Part shown: positions 22,538 to 27,318 of the stretch, piece after piece
How positions within the stretch are numbered: the stretch's first letter is position 1
How the letters are laid out: the number at the start of each line of letters is the position of its first letter
Assembly: GCA_964517345.1 (NCBI GenBank)
Contig: CAZFBZ010000016.1
Span: 1-27,318 of the forward strand
Direction of reading: 5' to 3'
From: DAISLF01 sp964517345
GTDB lineage: Bacteria > Patescibacteriota > Gracilibacteria > Peribacterales > Peribacteraceae
DNA: 27,318 nucleotides
Translations under genes and position numbers: made by a program
Notes under the pieces: model-generated
What the model saw: the letters and a program-made list of their open reading frames with translations, nothing else
What the model was told of the DNA's origin: nothing
Database searches by the model: none

Positions 22538-22543
22538 TACACT
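22538..22543 (+). promoter_or_regulatory. Possible -10 box of the DM13 lipoprotein gene
   Basis: TACACT lies 28 nt before the ATG at 22572, in the 47-nt gap after the preceding stop. No clear -35 is visible. Read-through from the 592-residue gene is also possible. Confidence 0.35.
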
Positions 22544-22571
22544 GGAGCGGCTGTTTCCTCCTCCTTTCACC

Positions 22572-23144
22572 ATGCCTACCGTCCGCCGCGCCGTCCTCGT
22601 CCTCTGCCTCCTCACTCTGACCGCTTGTGGCACGCAAGCACCTGCGGCCGTGCTGGAGAACCCCCTTGTCGCAGAACGGTACTGGGAGGAACTCACCGAC
22701 CGCATGACGATGCTCGTCATCAACAACGATCCCATCCTCAAGGATCCCGCCAAGGCCGCACTGATCGAACGGATCAAGAATGACGCCCTCGCCAAAGCCC
22801 AGGAACAGACACGGTTGATGCGCGACGGCCTCTCGTCGTCGTTCCAGACCGTCGCCCAGCAGACCGACGGACTCGCGCTGCTGCTTCGCAATACCCTGTA
22901 TCTCAGTTCGGATTTCACCACGTACCCGGGCCCGTCGCTGCACCTGTATCTGACGTCGATGGTCGACCCGCGCGACTCCGCGTTCCCGGACACCTCCGCG
23001 CGCGACTTGGGCGTGATGCAGTCGCCATACGGTGCGCAGGCATATGACCTGGGCGAGGATCCGAAGATGTCGACCTACCGCACCGTCGTCGTGTACGACA
23101 CGGAGCTTGGCCTGATCTACGGCTTCACTCAGCTCGGGAAATAA
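22572..23144 (+). CDS. DM13-domain lipoprotein
   Basis: The 190-residue protein has a type II signal peptide (MPTVRRAVLVLCLLTL with lipobox LTAC, lipidated Cys19), so it is anchored to the outer face of the membrane. The C-terminal half reads as a DM13 domain: LYLSSDFTTYPGPSLHLYLTS, LGVMQSPYGAQAYDLGED, and YRTVVVYDTELGLIYGF. DM13 is a small beta domain proposed to take part in electron transfer or redox regulation of surface proteins. The middle (residues about 30-100) is helical. The gene converges on a DsbA-like lipoprotein with only 3 nt between stops, so a shared redox role at the cell surface is a reasonable inference. Confidence 0.8.
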   Translation: MPTVRRAVLVLCLLTLTACGTQAPAAVLENPLVAERYWEELTDRMTMLVINNDPILKDPAKAALIERIKNDALAKAQEQTRLMRDGLSSSFQTVAQQTDGLALLLRNTLYLSSDFTTYPGPSLHLYLTSMVDPRDSAFPDTSARDLGVMQSPYGAQAYDLGEDPKMSTYRTVVVYDTELGLIYGFTQLGK

Positions 23145-23145
23145 C

Positions 23146-23162
23146 GCTCAGAGACGCTGAGC
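23146..23162. other. Short inverted repeat at a convergent junction
   Basis: GCTCAG (23146-23151) and CTGAGC (23157-23162) flank a 5-nt loop just after the DM13 gene stop and over the 3' end of the DsbA-like gene. There is no T-tract. It is similar in kind to the repeat at 4444-4460. Confidence 0.3.
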
Positions 23163-23744
23163 CGCTCCGTTGATGCCAGCCTCGACCGCTGTGCTCAGTG
23201 CGTCCAGCGTGGCCTCGGTCTGGCGGCCGTTTACGAAGTACGTCGGAGTGCCCTGGACACCCAGCTTGATGCCCTCGTCGTAGTCCGCGAGGATCGTCTT
23301 GCGCTTGATATGCGAGCGGGTGCAGCGGTCGAAGAGATCGTTGTCGATGCCGAGCTCCTTCGCCCAGTCGCGCACCGAGCTGTTCTTCAGCTGGTCCTGC
23401 TTGGTGTAGGCGAGATCGAGGTACTCCCAGAACTTGTTCTGGTCCGCGGCACACTCGCTGGCCTCAGCCAGATCCAACGCATAGCGGTGGATATTCCTCA
23501 GCGGGAAGTGCTTAAACTCGAAGCGGATCTGCGTGCCATATTTGGCGAGCAGGGGCTGATTGAGAGCCGTGAAGGACGTGCGGCAGGCGGGGCACTGGAT
23601 GTCGCCGTATTCGGTGACAACGACGGCACCGTTGGGGTTGCCGGACGGCGTGCGGCTGGTGGTCTCGGAGAGCCCGGTCTTGTCGACGCAGGCGGAGAGA
23701 AGCAGGGCCGCGGACACGGCGAGGAGCGGGAGAAGGCGTTTCAT
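23148..23744 (-). CDS. DsbA-family thiol oxidoreductase lipoprotein
   Basis: This 198-residue protein has a lipoprotein signal (MKRLLPLLAVSAALLLSAC, lipidated Cys19), then a short linker and a thioredoxin-fold domain. The active-site motif CPAC sits at 51-54 in EYGDIQCPACRTSF. FEFKHFPL and the family's inserted helical domain follow, and the cis-Pro loop is GVQGTPTYFVNG. It should make, break or isomerise disulfides in exported proteins. Relatives form the DsbA/thioredoxin_4 family common in Gram-positive-like and candidate-phyla bacteria. Likely clients in this window are the six-cysteine lipoprotein and the secreted helical protein, both rich in Cys. It is divergent from dnaX. Confidence 0.93.
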   Translation of the reverse strand: MKRLLPLLAVSAALLLSACVDKTGLSETTSRTPSGNPNGAVVVTEYGDIQCPACRTSFTALNQPLLAKYGTQIRFEFKHFPLRNIHRYALDLAEASECAADQNKFWEYLDLAYTKQDQLKNSSVRDWAKELGIDNDLFDRCTRSHIKRKTILADYDEGIKLGVQGTPTYFVNGRQTEATLDALSTAVEAGINGAAQRL

Positions 23745-23845
23745 GGGAGAGAGGATGAAGGAAGAACCGTAAGAACAGGTTAAGACATGTTCGCAGCGAT
23801 TCTAATGGCTTGGGAAATATTTACCAACACTTCCCCCCGGAAGGC

Positions 23846-23851
23846 TATACT
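23846..23851 (+). promoter_or_regulatory. dnaX -10 box, leaderless spacing
   Basis: TATACT ends 9 nt before the dnaX ATG at 23861. The upstream DNA is moderately AT-rich, but a clear -35 is lacking (TTACCA at 23821 is 19 nt away). Confidence 0.55.
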
Positions 23852-23860
23852 CGCGCCCGG

Positions 23861-25360
23861 ATGTCTCTCTATCGCAAGTACCGGCCCCAGACCTTTGCCG
23901 ACGTCATCGGGCAGGACCATGTGGTCACGACGCTGGAGAACGCCGTCAGCCAGGGCAAACTCGCCCACGCCTACCTGTTCGCAGGCTCCCGCGGAACCGG
24001 GAAGACCTCGGTGGCGCGCATCCTCGCCAAGGTCATGCTTACGCACGGCGTGACGGATGAAGCGGTGAAGAAGCAAATCATCACGGGCGTGGAGGACGGC
24101 AGCCTCGTGGACCTGGTGGAGATCGACGCGGCCAGCAACCGCGGCATCGACGACATCCGCAACCTCGTGGAGAAGATCCAGTTCTCGCCGGTCGCGGCGG
24201 GCGCCAAGGTGTACATCATCGACGAGGTGCACATGCTCACGCGCGAGGCCTTCAACGCGCTGCTCAAAACACTCGAGGAACCGCCCCCGTATGCGTTCTT
24301 CATCCTGGCGACCACCGAACTCCAGAAGATCCCGGCAACGATCCAATCGCGTTGCCAGCGCTTCACGTTCCGGCAGATCCGCGAGGAGGACATCATCCGC
24401 GGCCTGCAGGGCATCGTCGATAAAGAGCACATTCAGATCGACCGCACGGCGCTGCGCTCCATCGCCCGCCACGCGCAGGGCGGCATGCGCGACGCCATCT
24501 CGCTGCTCGATCAGCTTCGCTCACTGGAGAAGATTTCGCCCGAGGACGTGCGTGAACGCATCGGGGAGTCGGGGCACGAGCACGTGGACTCGGTCTTCGA
24601 GGCGATCGCGGCCAACGACCGCCAGGCGCTGCTGGATATCGTGTCAGCCTTGGAAGAGGCGGGCATCCCGCTGGACACCTTCGTGCGCCAGCTGCTCGGC
24701 GATGTGCGCAACCGCCTGCACCACGCCGTTGATGAATCGCACTCAACAGCCGACCTCGCGCGCATGCTCGCTATCCTGCTCGATGCCATCCGCGACATCC
24801 GCATCGCCCCGGTTCCCGGCCTTGTCCTGGAAACCGCCCTGCTAACCCTCTGCGGCGCCGATTTTCCCTCCGCACCCGCACCCGCCGTCCGCGTGGAAGA
24901 GAAGCCGGAACCCCGTGCAGAGGCCAAAATCGACGCCAGAAAGGCTCCCAAAGAAGCGGTGAGCGCCCCGGTAAAACCTCCCGAACCCCCGCCCGCCAAG
25001 AAAGAGAAAGACGTTGCACCCTCTGCAATCGTCGAGGCGCCGGAACTCTCGATCGATGAAGTCCATCGCCAGTGGCCGACAGTGCTCCGGGACGTGACGC
25101 CTGCCTCGGTGAAGATGTCGCTCAAGAACGGACGGGTGCATTCCATCAAGGGCTCGACGATCCTGCTGAGCTTCACATCCGGATTCCACCGCGACAAGGT
25201 CGCCCCGACGGACGCGAGCCGCCGCGTGGAGGAGGTGCTGGAAAAAGTGTTTCATCGTCCCGTGCGTATCGAGTGCGTGCTGGAAGAAGAGCGCCGCGGC
25301 GCGCCAGCCGCCGATACCAATCTGGTGAATCTCGCGGAAGCCGCTTCCGAAGTTTTCTGA
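23861..25360 (+). CDS. dnaX: DNA polymerase III subunit gamma/tau
   Basis: This 499-residue AAA+ clamp-loader ATPase starts with MSLYRKYRPQTFADVIGQDH. The P-loop GSRGTGKTS lies at about 42-50, followed by VEIDAASNRGIDDIRNL, the Walker B IIDEVHMLTREAFNALLKTLEEPP, and sensor 1/SRC motif ATTELQKIPATIQSRC. A helical domain III, a Pro/Lys/Ala-rich linker (about 345-385) and a C-terminal domain follow. The four zinc-binding cysteines normally found between the P-loop and VEIDAAS are missing: residues 58-85 contain none. An upstream ATG at 23810 exists, but family homology and the -10 box favour 23861. The next gene overlaps its stop by one base. Confidence 0.96.
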   Translation: MSLYRKYRPQTFADVIGQDHVVTTLENAVSQGKLAHAYLFAGSRGTGKTSVARILAKVMLTHGVTDEAVKKQIITGVEDGSLVDLVEIDAASNRGIDDIRNLVEKIQFSPVAAGAKVYIIDEVHMLTREAFNALLKTLEEPPPYAFFILATTELQKIPATIQSRCQRFTFRQIREEDIIRGLQGIVDKEHIQIDRTALRSIARHAQGGMRDAISLLDQLRSLEKISPEDVRERIGESGHEHVDSVFEAIAANDRQALLDIVSALEEAGIPLDTFVRQLLGDVRNRLHHAVDESHSTADLARMLAILLDAIRDIRIAPVPGLVLETALLTLCGADFPSAPAPAVRVEEKPEPRAEAKIDARKAPKEAVSAPVKPPEPPPAKKEKDVAPSAIVEAPELSIDEVHRQWPTVLRDVTPASVKMSLKNGRVHSIKGSTILLSFTSGFHRDKVAPTDASRRVEEVLEKVFHRPVRIECVLEEERRGAPAADTNLVNLAEAASEVF

Positions 25361-25944
25361 TGCATCCCAAAGACGAGAAAGAGCGGCTGCGGACGGCGAT
25401 CGCCGAGCGTCTCAAGCGCCTCACGGAGACCGACCGCGCCGCCGAGAGCCGTTCGACGTGCCGCCGTCTTCTCCAACGCCTGCCCAAAGAACCCGTGACG
25501 GTCTGCGCGTACTATCCGCTCAAGAGCGAGATCGACCTGAAGCCGCTCATGCTCCGGTTGTTGGAAGACAAATACCCGCTGTATCTCCCGCGCTTCGAGG
25601 GCGGCAAGATGGTCTTTAGGCGCGTCATGGATCTGACTAAAGACATGCAGAACAGTGCGTATGGCATCCCGGAACCGGGCGACGCGTGTCCTCTGCTCGA
25701 CCCGTCGACGTTGGACATCGCGCTCATCCCCGCGCGCGCCTACGCCCCGGACGGACGCCGCATGGGCCGGGGCAATGGCGGCTACGACATCTGGATCCGC
25801 GCCCAGCGCGCCCTCAACCCGAAGACGCTCTTCTGGGGCGTGTGCTTTGAATCGCAGGTCGTACCCGATATCCCCATGGAGGCCCACGACGAGAAGGTCG
25901 ATCTGGTGTTTACGCAGCGGGGAGCCTCGGACGTCGTGTCGTGA
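25360..25944 (+). CDS. 5-formyltetrahydrofolate cyclo-ligase
   Basis: This 194-residue enzyme converts 5-formyl-THF plus ATP to 5,10-methenyl-THF, returning a dead-end folate to the one-carbon pool. Visible family features are an Arg/Lys-rich N-terminal helix (KERLRTAIAERLKRL), VCAYYPLKSEIDLKPLM, YLPRFEGGKMVFR, YGIPEP, and the ATP/folate-binding signature ALIPARAYAPDGRRMGRGNGGYD. FESQVVPDIPMEAHDEKVDLVFT closes the protein. The ATG shares its A with the dnaX TGA, so translation is coupled to dnaX. Serine hydroxymethyltransferase, which produces 5-formyl-THF as a by-product, is encoded 350 nt downstream. Confidence 0.94.
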   Translation: MHPKDEKERLRTAIAERLKRLTETDRAAESRSTCRRLLQRLPKEPVTVCAYYPLKSEIDLKPLMLRLLEDKYPLYLPRFEGGKMVFRRVMDLTKDMQNSAYGIPEPGDACPLLDPSTLDIALIPARAYAPDGRRMGRGNGGYDIWIRAQRALNPKTLFWGVCFESQVVPDIPMEAHDEKVDLVFTQRGASDVVS

Positions 25945-25953
25945 CGGGAGTCC

Positions 25954-25981
25954 TTGCAGAGAAAGTGAAGATTCCTATACT
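25954..25981 (+). promoter_or_regulatory. Promoter of the small membrane protein
   Basis: TTGCAG (25954-25959), a 16-nt spacer and TATACT (25976-25981) give a good promoter. Transcription would start about 32 nt before the ATG at 26021. The leader contains GAGGA at 26009-26013, 7 nt from the ATG, the only well-placed Shine-Dalgarno-like motif I found in the window. Confidence 0.7.
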
Positions 25982-26020
25982 CGCAAGGCTTTGCCCCCCC
26001 AAAAACACGAGGACCGTGTC

Positions 26021-26182
26021 ATGGCAAAGTGGCTGTTCTGGTCATTCATTCTCTTCGTGACCCTGGAGATCTGGCTCGGTATCAACAAGATCTGGCTGGG
26101 CATGGGTGGCCACATCACGCTGGCATTCGTCGCCCCCCTGACCATGTACACGATCAAGCGGATCTGGCCCCCGAAGGAATGA
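26021..26182 (+). CDS. Small membrane protein, 53 residues
   Basis: The protein is almost entirely hydrophobic. One segment, WLFWSFILFVTLEIWLGI, is near the start; a second, GHITLAFVAPLTMYTIKRI, follows a short glycine turn. A basic/proline end KRIWPPKE completes it. Two transmembrane helices are likely. I recognise no family. It is a self-contained unit with its own promoter, a ribosome binding site GAGGA 7 nt from the ATG, and an intrinsic terminator just downstream. This makes it a convincing gene despite its size. Confidence 0.75.
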   Translation: MAKWLFWSFILFVTLEIWLGINKIWLGMGGHITLAFVAPLTMYTIKRIWPPKE

Positions 26183-26183
26183 C

Positions 26184-26229
26184 CTGCCTGTCCTGTACAG
26201 GCAGCCCGTCGCGGAGCGACGGGCCTTTT
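26184..26229 (+). terminator. Tandem hairpins, the second an intrinsic terminator
   Basis: Hairpin one is CTGCCTGT/ACAGGCAG (26184-26191 and 26197-26204). Hairpin two is a 9-bp GC-rich stem GCCCGTCGC/GCGACGGGC (26204-26212 and 26216-26224) with a GGA loop, followed by CTTTT. It ends the 53-residue protein transcript before glyA. Confidence 0.85.
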
Positions 26230-26236
26230 CACGGTT

Positions 26237-26266
26237 TTGCAGTCCCCTCGGGTCTTCCGGTAGTCT
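26237..26266 (+). promoter_or_regulatory. Probable glyA promoter
   Basis: TTGCAG (26237-26242), the same -35 hexamer as at 25954, an 18-nt spacer and TAGTCT (26261-26266) lie between the terminator and glyA. A leader of about 25 nt without Shine-Dalgarno motif would result. Confidence 0.45.
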
Positions 26267-26297
26267 GGACTCCCCGCTCCCTTCCCCTCCACTCCTT

Positions 26298-27318
26298 ATG
26301 TTCACCTATGACGCGCTGAAACTCGCCGATCCCGACGTGTACAACGCGCTCATGGGCGAAATGCGCCGCCAGGTAGAGGGTGTGGAGCTGATCGCCTCGG
26401 AGAACTACGTCTCCCCCGCGGTACTGGAGACAATGGGCACGGTCTTCAACAACAAATACAGCGAGGGTTACCCCGGCAAGCGCTACTACGCCGGTCAGGA
26501 ATACACGGACATCGTGGAGACACTGGCCATCGAGCGTGCCAAGAAGCTCTTCGGCGCGGGCCACGCCAACGTCCAGCCGCACGCCGGCGCCCCGATGAAC
26601 GTCGCCACGTACTTCGCACTGCTGGAGCCGGGCGACACGGTCCTCGGCATGGATCTGAGCCACGGCGGCCACCTCACGCACGGCCACCCGGTGACGTACC
26701 TGACCAAGATCTACAAGTTCGTGCGCTACAAGATGAAGGATGTGGAGACGGGCGAGATCGACTATGACGAGATGCGCGAGGTCGCGCTGCGCGAGAAACC
26801 CAAGCTGATCCTCGCCGGATTCTCCGCGTACCCGCGCGAGCTCAACTACGCCAAGATGAAGGCCATCGCCGATGAAGTGGGCGCCTACACCATGGCCGAC
26901 ATGGCCCACATCGCGGGCATGATCGCGGGCAAGGCTCTGCGCAACCCCTTCGAGGACGGCTTCGATGTGATGACCACGACCACGCACAAGAGCCTCCGCG
27001 GCCCCCGCGGCGGCCTGATCCTCACGCGCGAGGCGGAGCTGGGCAAGAAGATCGATAAGTCGGTGTTCCCCGGCTTCCAGGGCGGCCCGATCATGCAGAT
27101 GGTGGCGGCCAAGGCCGTCGCATTCGGCGAGGCGCTCAAACCGGAGTTCCAGACCTACGCCAAACAGATCATCGCCAACAGCAAGTACCTGGCGAAGTTC
27201 TTCATGGATAAGGGCGTCAAGCTCGTCACCAATGGAACAGACAACCACCTGATGCTCATCGACTGTGTGACGTCGTGGGGCCTGCCCGGAGGCGAAGTGG
27301 AGACGGTGCTCGACCGCG
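26298..27318 (+). CDS. glyA: Serine hydroxymethyltransferase (3' end beyond window)
   Basis: Only the first 340 codons are present; the gene runs off the right edge. This PLP enzyme interconverts serine plus THF with glycine plus 5,10-methylene-THF. Family features in order are ELIASENYVSP, NKYSEGYPGKRYYAGQEY, GMDLSHGGHLTHG, DMAHIAGMIAG, and the PLP-lysine motif TTTTHKSLRGPRGG with Lys231. The PLP phosphate loop reads QPHAGAPMN (93-101) where most members have QPHSGSQAN, so two serines and a glutamine are replaced. The ATG at 26298 gives the normal N-terminus and no SD motif precedes it. The upstream folate cyclo-ligase places it in a folate-linked neighbourhood. Confidence 0.95.
   Translation, partial: MFTYDALKLADPDVYNALMGEMRRQVEGVELIASENYVSPAVLETMGTVFNNKYSEGYPGKRYYAGQEYTDIVETLAIERAKKLFGAGHANVQPHAGAPMNVATYFALLEPGDTVLGMDLSHGGHLTHGHPVTYLTKIYKFVRYKMKDVETGEIDYDEMREVALREKPKLILAGFSAYPRELNYAKMKAIADEVGAYTMADMAHIAGMIAGKALRNPFEDGFDVMTTTTHKSLRGPRGGLILTREAELGKKIDKSVFPGFQGGPIMQMVAAKAVAFGEALKPEFQTYAKQIIANSKYLAKFFMDKGVKLVTNGTDNHLMLIDCVTSWGLPGGEVETVLDR

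Noticed and set aside
26229..27248. Long minus-strand open frame opposite glyA
   Set aside because: It is a shadow of glyA codon bias; it also covers the glyA promoter and has no recognisable domain.
1..27318. Recoded TGA (as glycine in Gracilibacteria/SR1)
   Set aside because: TGA ends many genes exactly at family C-termini and takes part in stop-start overlaps such as that of dnaX with the cyclo-ligase.
1..27318. CRISPR array, prophage, transposase or toxin-antitoxin module
   Set aside because: No regularly spaced repeats, phage structural genes, transposase motifs or recognisable toxin-antitoxin pairs were seen on either strand.

Overview
The window is GC-rich bacterial DNA, densely coded on both strands, using the standard code (TGA is a stop throughout) and lacking Shine-Dalgarno motifs almost everywhere. 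It shows no phage, IS, integrase or CRISPR signature. Three traits fit a Candidate Phyla Radiation (Patescibacteria) genome, perhaps a GC-rich Peregrinibacteria/Peribacteria-like lineage: an archaeal-type upper mevalonate operon, a GT4-GH57-GH15 alpha-glucan cassette, and a DnaX with no zinc-finger cysteines among many orphan small proteins. This assignment is inference; no database search was possible.

Layout. 1-3236: an operon of HMG-CoA synthase, thiolase and a DUF35 OB-fold domain fused to a guanylate-kinase-like P-loop domain, the most unusual protein in the window. 3270-4451: a secreted repeat (probable beta-propeller) protein, convergent with ATP-type PEP carboxykinase (4453-6090, minus). 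6365-10963: glucan operon (glycogen-synthase-like GT4, GH57, GH15). 10999-12824: a secreted helical protein, a YgjP/DUF45 metallopeptidase and a 48-residue acidic protein. 12834-12961: two palindromic repeats. 12951-15692 (minus): Maf, TrpS, RluA-type pseudouridine synthase and a helical orphan. 15787-17990 (minus): a DUF2156 protein, an orphan and a degenerate kinase-like protein with a near-consensus promoter. 18034-18957 (minus): Cys-rich lipoprotein, VOC protein, tRNA-Val(CAC). 19134-20663: ChbG/YdjC-type deacetylase convergent with a Dcd:Dut-like dCTP deaminase. 20746-22524: a 592-residue orphan. 22572-23744: a DM13 lipoprotein convergent with a DsbA-like lipoprotein. 23861-25944: dnaX overlapping 5-formyl-THF cyclo-ligase. 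26021-27318: a 53-residue membrane protein, a terminator, and glyA running off the edge.

How the genes fit together. Thiolase plus HMG-CoA synthase would convert acetyl-CoA to HMG-CoA for isoprenoids, with the DUF35 domain as likely scaffold. PckA supplies PEP for gluconeogenesis, and the glucan cassette stores and remobilises glucose. The cyclo-ligase and GlyA both act on folate one-carbon units. The two lipoproteins at 22.5-23.7 kb suggest redox work at the cell surface.

A recurring regulatory signature runs through the window: a TATACT/TACTCT-like -10 box ends only 6-10 nt before the start codon of about eleven genes on both strands. This points to widespread leaderless transcription.
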